DNA from: Cyclobacterium roseum
GTDB lineage: Bacteria > Bacteroidota > Bacteroidia > Cytophagales > Cyclobacteriaceae
Direction of reading: 5' to 3'
Length of the DNA stretch: 64,000 nucleotides
Assembly: GCF_010119225.1 (NCBI RefSeq)
Contig: NZ_WNKF01000002.1
Location: 62,001-126,000, forward strand
Made by a program: the position numbers and the translations under genes. Under the pieces are notes generated by a model. It saw only the letters and a program-made list of their open reading frames with translations. It ran no database searches and had not been told where the DNA came from. Positions 18,167-27,133 of this stretch are shown here, one piece after another. How positions within the stretch are numbered: the first letter of the stretch is position 1; each line of letters starts with the position of its first letter.

Positions 18167-19494
18167 ATGTAAAAAAAACGATCCTGACAATTTTATGGAT
18201 AGGGACGCTGAGCCTGCAGGTTCAGGGACAAACGGTTCTTTCCCTGGAAGACTGCTTTAGGATAGGCATCAATCAAAACCTGAACCTTCAAAAGATGCAT
18301 AATGATGTCCGAATTCAAGAAATTGAAAAATCGACCGCTCAATATCAACTGTTACCTTCTTTGACCTATGACATGAATCATTGTTTTTCCTTTGGAAAAA
18401 ACATTGATCCGGTGACCAATTCCTTTGCATTTGAGCAATTTAGCGGAGGGGAAATGGGGCTCAGTTTACGCATGACCCTATTCTCAGGTTTCAAAAACCT
18501 ACTTGCCATCAAAGAACAGGAATTCGGTGTTCAGGAAAGCCAATACGCCAAAAAATCAGCTGAGCTGGCATTGCTCACTAAATTGACTCAACTGTATGCG
18601 GATCAAATCCTGCTGGAAGAACAAATAAAAGTGATTCAAAACAATATTAGCACCCTGGAAAATGAATTGGAGATCATCTATGAAAAGATCAAAATAGGAA
18701 GACTTTCGGAATACGAAGCCTACACTTTCGAAGCCAGGGTTAGTACGGAGAAAGCGGAATTCATAAAAGTAAAAAATGAATCGACATTGGTTTTGCAGCA
18801 AATCAGGGAATTGTTAAACCTAAGCTATGACACCGATTTTACCCTGGCACCTGTGGATACCGCTGAAGTGGAACAAATTTACTTCAAACCCATTTATAGG
18901 GAAGAAATCCTCCGGCATGTAGGTCAGCACCATCCGGAATTACAACAGGCAAAGGCACAGAATCAGGTATCGGAAATGTTATTAAAAGGTGCCAATCGCA
19001 GTTTTTTTCCAACCTTACGCATAGGAGGTAGTGTTTTTTCCAATTACAACGTAAATTTAGGAAACGATCAAAACGGGGAACTTATATTACCCAGGCAAAT
19101 CCAAAATAATCTGGGCCAATACCTGAGCTTTAACCTCAGCATCCCGGTTTTCACTCAAATGGGAAATGCCAATCAGGTGAAACAGGAAAAAATCAAATTG
19201 CATAACAGCAAATTAGCAATGGCGGAGACAGAGAACGCCATCACCTCTGTTACCCTTCAATTAATCAATGACTTTGACACTTCCAGAGAACTGTATAAAA
19301 TCACCCGCAAAGCCTGGGAAAAAAACAAATTATCCTACTCCCTACAGGAAGAAAAATACAGGCTGGGGAAAATCAGTTCAGTAGAACTCCTGACAGCCAG
19401 AGATATCCTGAACCAATCCAATGCTGCTTTTTTACAATCAAAATTAACCTTGTATTTCAGCAACGTACTATTAGAATTAATCGATGAAATTTAA
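18163..19494 (+). CDS. TolC-family outer-membrane channel
   Basis: A 443-residue outer-membrane efflux protein with a signal peptide (ILWIGTLSLQVQGQ). It has two TolC-type repeats of long α-helices (SLEDCFRIGINQNLNL at the start; HPELQQAKAQNQVSEMLL in the second half). The final helix carries GKISSVELLTARDILNQS, the usual TolC-family block. It completes a type I secretion path from cytoplasm to outside with the C39-ABC and HlyD proteins. Its 3' end overlaps the phosphatase gene by 11 bp. Confidence 0.93.
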   Translation: MNVKKTILTILWIGTLSLQVQGQTVLSLEDCFRIGINQNLNLQKMHNDVRIQEIEKSTAQYQLLPSLTYDMNHCFSFGKNIDPVTNSFAFEQFSGGEMGLSLRMTLFSGFKNLLAIKEQEFGVQESQYAKKSAELALLTKLTQLYADQILLEEQIKVIQNNISTLENELEIIYEKIKIGRLSEYEAYTFEARVSTEKAEFIKVKNESTLVLQQIRELLNLSYDTDFTLAPVDTAEVEQIYFKPIYREEILRHVGQHHPELQQAKAQNQVSEMLLKGANRSFFPTLRIGGSVFSNYNVNLGNDQNGELILPRQIQNNLGQYLSFNLSIPVFTQMGNANQVKQEKIKLHNSKLAMAETENAITSVTLQLINDFDTSRELYKITRKAWEKNKLSYSLQEEKYRLGKISSVELLTARDILNQSNAAFLQSKLTLYFSNVLLELIDEI

Positions 19495-20269
19495 ACCCTT
19501 GTACAGCTCAATCGATCTGCTACCAGCCGTTTCCTTCAGCGAAATTGGTGAAAAGCCAACTAATGAGGATTACGTTTTTCCCAATGAGGAGTGCCTGTCC
19601 GATGAATTCCAGTCCTTTATTTGTTGTGATGGAGTAGGCGGTGCGCCTTCCGGAGAAATCGCCTCCGAGATTGCCTGCCATTCCATGGCCGAATACTTTA
19701 ATCATCATCCCAATAGCTTTCACGATGCTCGGTTCATGCAAAATGCCGTTACATTTGCGAGGGAAAAAATGATGGCCTATGAAAACAAGCACCCCGAAAG
19801 TAAGGGAATGAAAACCACCCTGACCACCGTTAGTTTTCATCAGGCGGGGGCAACTCTTGCCTGGATGGGGGACTCGAGAATCTTTCAGGTCAGGGATGGT
19901 GAAATCCTTTACCAAACCTGGGACCATTCCTATGTAAACAGATTGGTAGAGCAAGGACTATTAACCGTAGAAGAAACCCGTCACCACCCTAAGAGAAACG
20001 TTATTACCAAAACCTTGGGAACAGCGAAATCAGAGCGCATTCCTGAATTGAAAGTTATTAGCGATATCCGAAAAGATGATTACTTTTTGCTCTGTACGGA
20101 CGGTTTATTAGAAAAGCTCACAGATAAGCACATAAGTAAATGGCTTGTAAAAAAAGAGGAGCCAGAAAGGATCAAAGAAAAAATCCTGGACCATTGCATG
20201 GGGAAAACCCATGACAATTTTTCCATGATCCTGATAAAAATCAAACGTGCAAATAGCGATGGAGATTAA
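19484..20269 (+). CDS. PP2C-type Ser/Thr protein phosphatase
   Basis: A 261-residue cytoplasmic metal-dependent phosphatase without signal peptide. Metal-binding residues of the PPM/PP2C family are all present: NEDY (Glu28/Asp29), CDGVGG (Asp49), MGDSR (Asp130), CTDG (Asp206) and DNFS (Asp244). It is the last gene of the operon and overlaps the TolC gene by 11 bp, so it is produced with the kinase. It could reverse phosphorylation of the peptide, of the kinase, or of another regulator such as the exporter. Kinase/phosphatase pairs of this kind also control type VI secretion, but no T6SS gene is present here. Confidence 0.92.
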   Translation: MKFKPLYSSIDLLPAVSFSEIGEKPTNEDYVFPNEECLSDEFQSFICCDGVGGAPSGEIASEIACHSMAEYFNHHPNSFHDARFMQNAVTFAREKMMAYENKHPESKGMKTTLTTVSFHQAGATLAWMGDSRIFQVRDGEILYQTWDHSYVNRLVEQGLLTVEETRHHPKRNVITKTLGTAKSERIPELKVISDIRKDDYFLLCTDGLLEKLTDKHISKWLVKKEEPERIKEKILDHCMGKTHDNFSMILIKIKRANSDGD

Positions 20270-20398
20270 AACAATCCTTTTTTCCCCTTACCATTTCCAA
20301 AAGCTAATTCCAGAAGGTATCCGGCTGCCCAAATCCGCTAATAGGATATTCCTAACCAAAAACGCTACCTTTTCAATGATAGCATTGTTAAATAGAAA

Positions 20399-21598
20399 TT
20401 AATCCGCCGCCTGATATTCCAGCCGGTAAATTTTCCCATCAAACCCACAAATTAACAGTTCATTGGACGGATCCAATCCAAATGCGGCGACAGGAAACGA
20501 AGCCTGCACTAATTCGGTATTGGTGGGATTGCTCCTATCCGTAACGTCCAGTGCCCAAATCCTCCCGGAAATAAAATCGGCATAAATATACCTTCCTGCC
20601 AGTTCCGGCAGGGCCGAACCCCTGTATACATAACCACCTGTGACAGAACCGTCTCCCTCACTGTGGTCATAGGCCCACACCGGAAGCTCAAGTCCTTCCG
20701 TTTCACAGGCAGATGCAGGATCAAAGCATTCAAAACCCTCCATGGTATTCCAGCCGTAATTCCCGCCATTCTCAATCAGGCTGATTTCTTCGTAGCGGTT
20801 CTGTCCTACATCCGCCGCCCATAGCAGGTTGGATTCCGTATCAAAACTAAACTTCCATACATTTCTCAAGCCATAAGCAAAAATTTCTTCCCTAAAGCCC
20901 TCCCCGTTTCCGACAAAGGGATTGTCTTCCGGTATCGCATAATTCAAATCTCCTGCCTGTGCATTTACGTCAATCCTCAGCAGGGATCCCAGCAAGGTTT
21001 CCCGGTTTTGACCATTGCCCTGTGGATCTCCCCCGGAACCTCCATCTCCCAGGGCTATATACAGGTACCCGTCGGGACCAAAAGCAAGTTTGCCCCCATT
21101 GTGATTGGTAAACGGTTGCTCGATTTCCAACAGTACCGTTTCACTTTGCGCATCGGCCTCGTCCGGATCGGAAGCCGAAACCTTAAATCTGGATATTACC
21201 GTTCGTGCCGGATTGGAAGCGGTGTAATTGACATAAAAAAACCCATTTTCGGCATAATCCGGATGAAAGGCAAGCCCCAATAAGCCTTCTTCGTTTCCGG
21301 AATCATTCACCTGGTTCACCAAGTTTAAAAAGGTACCTTTTTCTTCGGCCTCTGCTTGGTTAGGGAAAACGGAAATAACCCCCCTTTGCTCTACCACAAA
21401 AATCCTGTCGCTATCATCTCCGGCATGGAGGATTTCCAGCGGTCGGTTGAATGGAAGGTTGGGAAAGGCTTCAACCAATTGTAGGACTTTCTCTTCTCCG
21501 GGATCGGGAGCGGGATCGGGATCCTCCTGTACACAAGCAGTAAGGGAGATCAAACCGGTGAAAAAATAGCAGGCAAGTAAGCGTGAACTAGAAATCAT
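20399..21598 (-). CDS. PQQ-dependent sugar dehydrogenase-like lipoprotein
   Basis: About 399 residues with a lipobox LISLTAC (Cys22). The start is placed at the ATG at 21598 because the preceding in-frame residues would put the signal peptide far inside. It has the six-bladed β-propeller of the glucose/sorbosone dehydrogenase family: NRPLEILHAGDDSDRIFVVE, GLLGLAFHPDY, NHNGGKLAFGPDGYLYIALG and FAYGLRNVWKFSFD. It probably oxidises an aldose in the periplasm, but sugar and cofactor are not certain from sequence. A DUF5916 gene lies 171 bp upstream on the same strand. Confidence 0.87.
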   Translation of the reverse strand: MISSSRLLACYFFTGLISLTACVQEDPDPAPDPGEEKVLQLVEAFPNLPFNRPLEILHAGDDSDRIFVVEQRGVISVFPNQAEAEEKGTFLNLVNQVNDSGNEEGLLGLAFHPDYAENGFFYVNYTASNPARTVISRFKVSASDPDEADAQSETVLLEIEQPFTNHNGGKLAFGPDGYLYIALGDGGSGGDPQGNGQNRETLLGSLLRIDVNAQAGDLNYAIPEDNPFVGNGEGFREEIFAYGLRNVWKFSFDTESNLLWAADVGQNRYEEISLIENGGNYGWNTMEGFECFDPASACETEGLELPVWAYDHSEGDGSVTGGYVYRGSALPELAGRYIYADFISGRIWALDVTDRSNPTNTELVQASFPVAAFGLDPSNELLICGFDGKIYRLEYQAAD

Positions 21599-21769
21599 AA
21601 AACGGATCGTTTGTTGTAAACCAAGAAGGTAAAAACGCTGCAAACCATATGCCAGCAGGTAAAAAGCCCAAAAACAAGCCGAAAATAGCCGGTGGTGCCT
21701 ATATGAGTTGCAAGCCAGCATTGGTTTTCCCATCGGGATTTTGCAGTAAATGGCAGAAAATGCAGCCTG

Positions 21770-23971
21770 CTATATATTGAACATATAGGTAAATTTCAAC
21801 AAAAGTGCCTGATTTTGCCTGGTTTCGATAAAGGGTGACATGGAATAATTGTAGGTATAGACCAAAAATAAATCCGACATGGTCAGGTACCTCCACTGAA
21901 ACCGGCTATTGATATTGAAATTTTCCTGCTGGGTATTGTATTGTAAAAAGGTGGTCCAGAATAACTGAGTGCTGAAATTTACTTCACTCCGGGCATTGAT
22001 CAAGGTTAGGGTGGACGCTCCGGCAGGTTCCGGGAGTGAGAGGATGTTTTGCTCCCAGGCCAGCGAAAAGGTCCCCCAGGGCTGCCGTCTTAAATTCAAT
22101 TCCATTAAATAGGTAGTCAGGTAGCCGTTGTAAAACAACCCTGTTTCCACTTCTGCCCGAAAAGGCAGGGAGGTTCTGGCATCCGAGCTGTAGGAAAGGT
22201 TGGCACGGGGGTAACGGTAAAGCCCTGGCTCCAGTGGTTCTCCATCGGTAAATCTGGTGTGAAACAACAAGCGGGTTTCCAATGCCTGAGCCTGAAAGGT
22301 GATTCTGCTCGTGTTTCTGAAACTGAGTTCATAGTCCAGCCGATATTCATTGTCCATCAATGACCAATCGGTATAATAATTTACGGTATTCCGGAGCTGA
22401 ATATCATGCAAAATTACCTTGCCGCGATTCTCGGGACGAAAGGTGTACCCAATCCGTGCGTGAAAATGTTCCGATCCCAAATGATATAAGGTGTCATTCA
22501 GGGCATCGTAGTTACTCATTTTAGGAATGAATCCCATATCCGCATGGTAATCATCCCCCATACCGTAGTAATTCAACCGGAAATTCCATTTTCTTCCTCC
22601 GTATTCAAAGCCCAGCTGCCGGTAGTTTCCCATGCCGATCTGCGATTTTTCCGAAAGGTGAAAGGACCCAAAATAATTCCAGGTACCGGACTCATTCAGG
22701 TAGTTAAGTTCTAAACCGGCATTCCTCCCAAAATCAAATTTGTCTAACCCATTACCTACCGTCTGCGCCTGTCGGTTGGTGACATATCCCCTTAAGACGG
22801 ATCTTTCCCATAAACTTTGGTTAAAGACCCCCACGCTATAGTTTTGGGCCGGTCCGGCTTCGGTAGGCCTGGTCTTGATATTCATCAGCCCAATCCTGAA
22901 GTTTGGGTTAAGATTCCCGCTCAAACGGGCTCCGTAGGCGATCGGCACCGGCCGGTTGTTCACGTCAAGCCCAATTCGCCTGGTAAAGATCGGTTTGGCC
23001 GAATTCGGTCCGAATCCCGTAAAAAGATCATTGTTTTCGAGAAAAAAGCCCCGTTGCTCGGGAAACCGGAGGTTGAATCGGGTTAAGTTGGTCTGTTGCA
23101 CATCTACGTCCACCTGTGAAAAATCCGGATTTATCGTCAGGTCCAGGTTCAAAGAAGATGTGAGTGCCACCTTCGCATCCATGCCCACATCTGCGGTCGT
23201 TTCGTTTTCAGCACCCCGAACCGTCCCGGCCGTGACATAGGGTATAAGGGAAATGTTGGTGCCTGTTTTGTCGGGGGCTTTGTCCCAAACCATATTGCCG
23301 GTGTAGCCCAGGTCGTACAACTGAAAATTGACAGGAATGGGTGTCCAGCTATAATATTCATTCTGAGACATGTTGTTCCGGATAAAATTGATTCCCCAGG
23401 TCGATATATCCTTTTTAAACCTCAGGGTTTTGAAAGGAATGGCAAGTTCCACAATGTACCTATCGGGAAGCCTGGTCACTGCAGAAAACCATCGATTGTC
23501 CCAACTAAAGGTCAACTCTCTTGGCGCATTTGGACCAAGTAAATCCTCAGACTGTGCATTAAAGGGACTGATTCCGAAAAACAGGCCATTGGTTCGGCTA
23601 TTCACCGGGTCGATGATTACTCCAAATCCATCCCCTTCAAAGAAGCTTTTGTCTCGTTCCAAGGTTTGTACGACATAATCCTCCACATCATAGCAAATGG
23701 CTGAAATGTAGACATTATCCGAATCATAGGTCACCCTTACCTCCGTACGGGGATCGGCTTTTTTACCATCCAGCGGCTGTTGCATCCAGAATTCATCCGC
23801 CACATCTGCCTCCAACCAGGCTTCCTCATCCAATACCCCGTCAAGTGTTATGGGTGTTGTTGCTCTTTGGATCTGTAATTGGTAATTGGACAAGATTTCG
23901 GTATCCGATTGGCCAAATAGAAAAGTAGCTCGCATCAGGAGTACAAAAAAGGAAAGAATGGGAATCTTCAT
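21770..23971 (-). CDS. DUF5916 outer-membrane protein with N-terminal CBM9-like domain
   Basis: A 733-residue exported protein (signal MKIPILSFFVLLMRATFLFG). Residues ~35-210 resemble a family-9-type carbohydrate-binding fold (ITLDGVLDEEAWLEADVAD, VYISAICYD). The remainder is a DUF5916 β-barrel region with many alternating aromatic strands, ending in the aromatic strand LLKFTYMFNI. This architecture is common in Bacteroidota outer membranes, but its role is undetermined. It may share a transcript with the dehydrogenase-like gene downstream. Confidence 0.85.
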   Translation of the reverse strand: MKIPILSFFVLLMRATFLFGQSDTEILSNYQLQIQRATTPITLDGVLDEEAWLEADVADEFWMQQPLDGKKADPRTEVRVTYDSDNVYISAICYDVEDYVVQTLERDKSFFEGDGFGVIIDPVNSRTNGLFFGISPFNAQSEDLLGPNAPRELTFSWDNRWFSAVTRLPDRYIVELAIPFKTLRFKKDISTWGINFIRNNMSQNEYYSWTPIPVNFQLYDLGYTGNMVWDKAPDKTGTNISLIPYVTAGTVRGAENETTADVGMDAKVALTSSLNLDLTINPDFSQVDVDVQQTNLTRFNLRFPEQRGFFLENNDLFTGFGPNSAKPIFTRRIGLDVNNRPVPIAYGARLSGNLNPNFRIGLMNIKTRPTEAGPAQNYSVGVFNQSLWERSVLRGYVTNRQAQTVGNGLDKFDFGRNAGLELNYLNESGTWNYFGSFHLSEKSQIGMGNYRQLGFEYGGRKWNFRLNYYGMGDDYHADMGFIPKMSNYDALNDTLYHLGSEHFHARIGYTFRPENRGKVILHDIQLRNTVNYYTDWSLMDNEYRLDYELSFRNTSRITFQAQALETRLLFHTRFTDGEPLEPGLYRYPRANLSYSSDARTSLPFRAEVETGLFYNGYLTTYLMELNLRRQPWGTFSLAWEQNILSLPEPAGASTLTLINARSEVNFSTQLFWTTFLQYNTQQENFNINSRFQWRYLTMSDLFLVYTYNYSMSPFIETRQNQALLLKFTYMFNI

Positions 23972-24350
23972 TCGTTTATGGGTGCTTGATATGGTCAGCG
24001 GGACCGATGAAATGAAAGTGGTTAAGGCGGGGAATAGTTGAAAACGAAATCAATAAACACCCATCTGTGACCAAATTTAATTTTTTCTCCTTTTAAAAAG
24101 AAGTTGCGATTAAAAATTCAACGGTATTTTATATGACCGGCATTTATTCATTTATGGGTACTTAAAAACCAAACACTATTAGGCCTCAATGACAAAAAAT
24201 TCACAAAAATTAAATAGCATAGCAGCTTCATTTCGCTAGTATATCCTCCCCTATTCCGGGGCGTTGGTTACAAAATTCGTCAAGCAATTCATGGTTTGTC
24301 ATGGAAAGTACACCACGCAAAAATACAGGAGATCCACGAACCAACCGAAT
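23972..24350. other. Intergenic region upstream of DUF5916 gene
   Basis: AT-rich non-coding stretch that should contain the DUF5916 promoter on the minus strand. No RNA gene, repeat or credible open frame was seen. Confidence 0.35.
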
Positions 24351-24386
24351 AAAAAAGCCGGTTTCCCTTATAGAAACCGGCTTTTT
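24351..24386. terminator. Bidirectional rho-independent terminator
   Basis: GCCGGTTTC (24357-24365) pairs with GAAACCGGC (24373-24381) around a short loop, flanked by AAAAAA on the left and TTTTT on the right. On the minus strand it lies about 40 bp after the stop of the gene at 24428 and is followed by U6. Confidence 0.85.
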
Positions 24387-24427
24387 CAGCAGATCCACTA
24401 CTTCCTGGATCCACATAATACGAAATA

Positions 24428-25750
24428 TCAATTCATGGCCATGGTTTCGTCTTCCTGGTAAAATACCCGCCATATTTTTCCGCTTACCGAGTCAGAAATC
24501 AACACTGTCCCATCGGGAGCCTGGGCGATACCAGTAGGCCGGTGCTTGGCATCACTGGGGGCCTCTATGGTTTCTACTCCGGCAAAACCTTCTGCAAAAG
24601 CCTCGTGGGTTCCAGTGGGAGACCCGTTTTCAAACGGTACAGCAGCTACAAAATACCCCTTCTGCTCCAGAGGTGCCCGGTTCCAGGAACCGTGAAAGGC
24701 TACCAGAGCAGTGCCTTTGTACGTTTCCGGCAACTGATCACCGGTATAAAATAGCAGGTCATTGGGTGCCCAATGGGCAGGGAAGGTCATTACAGGCCCT
24801 TCGGTACCTTCGCAGCGCTCGGCTTGCTCCCGGTCGCCCCCGTATTCCGGAGCCGTCACCCTTTTGTCCTGAGAAGGATCATAATAGCAATACGGCCAGC
24901 CAAAATCAGCACCATCACTTAAGCGGAACATTTCCTCCGCTGGCTGTTCGGCACTTTCCTCTTCGGTATACATATCAGGGAAGAGGCCGTGCAACATGTC
25001 GCGGCCATGCTGAACCACATATACGTGGCCATCTGCGGAGTTGTAGTCCAGTGCCACGGCATTTCGAATACCTGTAGAAAAGCGGTAACCGTGTTCCAGC
25101 TGCGTTTGTCCCGTTTCTTCGGCATCAAAGCGCCAAATGCCGCCGTGCCGCTCTAATAGCGGGCAAGGATCCATTGCGGGGGAGCCTTGGGTACGGTCTT
25201 GCTCCTGGCAAGCATTGGAAGGTGCGCCGACATTGACGTACATGTGACCCTGCTCGTCAAAGGTAAAGGGCTTCACCGCATGAGAAGTTTGTACGGGCAG
25301 ACCCGAAACAATCGTATCGGGTGCGGTGGCGTTATCCGGAATCAGGTTGTCTCCCGAAAAGGTAAAACGGAACACCGTGCTGTCGTTTGAGGCGTAAAGG
25401 TTACCCTTGTAAAAGGCCATGCCGGTACCGCCAAAATCGCCAAAGTATTGGATGTCATCTGCCCGGCCATCGCCATCTGTATCCCGCAGGGCAACAATTC
25501 CTCCTTCTTCGGTGGCCTCGCGCAGGTTCATGTAAATGTCGCCATTTTCATTGACCGCCAGGTGACGGCCCCTTCCCAGGTCCTCCGCTACTACGTAGGC
25601 CTGTAGTCCGGCACCCAGATTTAGCCCCCCCTGGTCTTCATCAGCTGTGAAGTAAGGGGATGGGGTTTCCGTTTGTTCGGTTGGACTGCCGCAGGCAGCC
25701 ATTACCAGCACCGCCATCAAGCAAGTGTACAAGCTTTGGGTATAATTCAT
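24428..25750 (-). CDS. PQQ-type sorbosone/glucose dehydrogenase-like lipoprotein
   Basis: About 440 residues with lipobox VMAAC (Cys20). The ATG at 25750 is preferred over the in-frame codon at 25813 because it fits the lipoprotein signal. Propeller motifs include GRGRHLAVNENGDIYMNL, DTDGDGRADD, VVSGLPVQTSHAVKPFTFD, GYRFSTGIRNAVALDY and DGADFGWPYCYYD. The closing blade is HRPTGIAQAPDGTVLISD. It differs clearly from the propeller at 20399 and is closer to the L-sorbosone dehydrogenase group. It is transcribed alone and ended by the hairpin at 24351-24386. Substrate unknown. Confidence 0.87.
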   Translation of the reverse strand: MNYTQSLYTCLMAVLVMAACGSPTEQTETPSPYFTADEDQGGLNLGAGLQAYVVAEDLGRGRHLAVNENGDIYMNLREATEEGGIVALRDTDGDGRADDIQYFGDFGGTGMAFYKGNLYASNDSTVFRFTFSGDNLIPDNATAPDTIVSGLPVQTSHAVKPFTFDEQGHMYVNVGAPSNACQEQDRTQGSPAMDPCPLLERHGGIWRFDAEETGQTQLEHGYRFSTGIRNAVALDYNSADGHVYVVQHGRDMLHGLFPDMYTEEESAEQPAEEMFRLSDGADFGWPYCYYDPSQDKRVTAPEYGGDREQAERCEGTEGPVMTFPAHWAPNDLLFYTGDQLPETYKGTALVAFHGSWNRAPLEQKGYFVAAVPFENGSPTGTHEAFAEGFAGVETIEAPSDAKHRPTGIAQAPDGTVLISDSVSGKIWRVFYQEDETMAMN

Positions 25751-26311
25751 GGTTTTTATTGGTTTTCGGTTTGGAAAGAACTTAAATATACAGCTAATAC
25801 CCCTTAAGAACAAATTTTATTGTATTTAGACGTTTCGCCTCCAATCCTCAAAACTGTCTTCATAGATTAATTCACAAATAATTAACCCGCCTGCATCCCG
25901 TTTACCTGATAAATCCAGTATCGTTAAATAATATAGTAAGGTTAGATTATCATTTTCTCCATAAAGCTATCTTTAGCAAGTACGATACAGGCAATTTTGT
26001 TTTTTGGTCCGATTGCCAGGATACTACCTTATAATGCAGGTTATTAGTAATATCAATTTCATTTTTGGTTCTTTATTCGCTGCTTCTTGGCTCACCAAAA
26101 ACGTGGCGCTTCCAAAGCACCTTCTTGTCGGCCGAATCGGAAGTTTAAGTACCAAACTATCTACAGCCCTTATCTGCCCTATGTTTATTTTGCTTCAGTT
26201 GGGCATCGTGCTACTTTGATGGAAATTTATATTTTTTGTAGATTATTTGAAGTTTTTGTACTTTGGAACGATACTGAAGATGGATTTCTTTAGTTCAGCC
26301 AAAAACAAAAC
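25751..26311. other. Divergent intergenic region
   Basis: About 560 bp between the dehydrogenase-like gene (left) and the MscS gene (right). Short frames on the plus strand at 26004-26219 and 26087-26293 show no recognisable family, so I do not call them. A candidate promoter for the MscS operon is listed separately. Confidence 0.4.
26235..26265 (+). promoter_or_regulatory. Candidate Bacteroidota promoter for the mscS-mgtE operon
   Basis: TTTG at 26235-26238 and TACTTTG at 26259-26265, spaced 20 nt. This is close to the TTTG / TAnnTTTG consensus but one base short in the -7 element. It lies 46 bp upstream of the ATG at 26312. Confidence 0.35.
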
Positions 26312-27133
26312 ATGAATTATAATCAGGTAGCAGAAGAATTTCGTACAATGGCCTTGGGTTTCAGGGATAGCTTGATCGCTTTCCTTCCAAAACTGTTCCT
26401 TGCCCTACTTGTATTGGCCATCGGTTATTTGGTGGCGCGTCTGACGGAATGGGCGGTAAAGCGGTTGTTGAATTACTTAAACAGCCTGATCAATGACAGG
26501 TTCCGAGACAGGATTCAACACATCAGCTTTGGCCCCTCAGCTGCGTTTATCAGCAAGACTTTCTTCTGGATTATTTTTATTTTCTTTCTTATTCTCAGTA
26601 CGGAAGTACTCGGTTTATCGATTATTACCACCTGGCTTGGAAGCGTTCTGACCTATTCACCAAGAATTTTAGCTGCCATTTTAATTGTTTTTGTGGGAAT
26701 CATTGCGGGCAGAATGTTGGGAAAATTGATTGCCTCCGCCACGGCCCAGGTAGCCATTTCTTACGGTAATATCCTCGGAAAAATAGTTCAGTACACTATT
26801 CTCATCACTTCCATCATTATTGCCGCTGATCAGATCGGTATCGATATTGCTTTTCTCACACAACTTATAAACATCCTTTTAGCGGCGATTGTGTTCGGTG
26901 CGGCACTGGCATTTGGCCTGGGCGCTAAAACATCGGTCAGCAATATTCTCGCTTCCTATTACATACATAAACTGTACAAAGAGGGAGATTATGTGAAGAT
27001 AAGTGATATAGAAGGCAGGATTATTAATATCGGCACTACGGCAGTTCTTTTGGAATCGAAAACAGGCCGAGTGACTATCCCTTCAAAGGAGTTTATCGAA
27101 GTAAAATCTGTCTTGATCAAAAAGGAAAAGTAA
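26312..27133 (+). CDS. MscS-family mechanosensitive ion channel
   Basis: A 273-residue inner-membrane protein with about five hydrophobic helices (TM at roughly 28-48, 85-110, 118-140, 155-175 and 180-205). It ends in an MscS β-domain. The pore helix is recognisable by its Gly/Ala pattern (FGAALAFGLGAKTSVSNILA), followed by YYIHKLYKEGDYVKI and the β-domain IPSKEF. It probably opens under hypo-osmotic stress to release ions. It lacks the long C-terminal vestibule of E. coli MscS. Its stop overlaps the next gene's start (TAATG), linking it to the MgtE proteins. Confidence 0.9.
   Translation: MNYNQVAEEFRTMALGFRDSLIAFLPKLFLALLVLAIGYLVARLTEWAVKRLLNYLNSLINDRFRDRIQHISFGPSAAFISKTFFWIIFIFFLILSTEVLGLSIITTWLGSVLTYSPRILAAILIVFVGIIAGRMLGKLIASATAQVAISYGNILGKIVQYTILITSIIIAADQIGIDIAFLTQLINILLAAIVFGAALAFGLGAKTSVSNILASYYIHKLYKEGDYVKISDIEGRIINIGTTAVLLESKTGRVTIPSKEFIEVKSVLIKKEK

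Noticed and set aside
26004-26293. Two overlapping short plus-strand frames upstream of mscS
   Set aside because: No recognisable family, no start signal and overlapping in different frames. The candidate promoter lies within the second.
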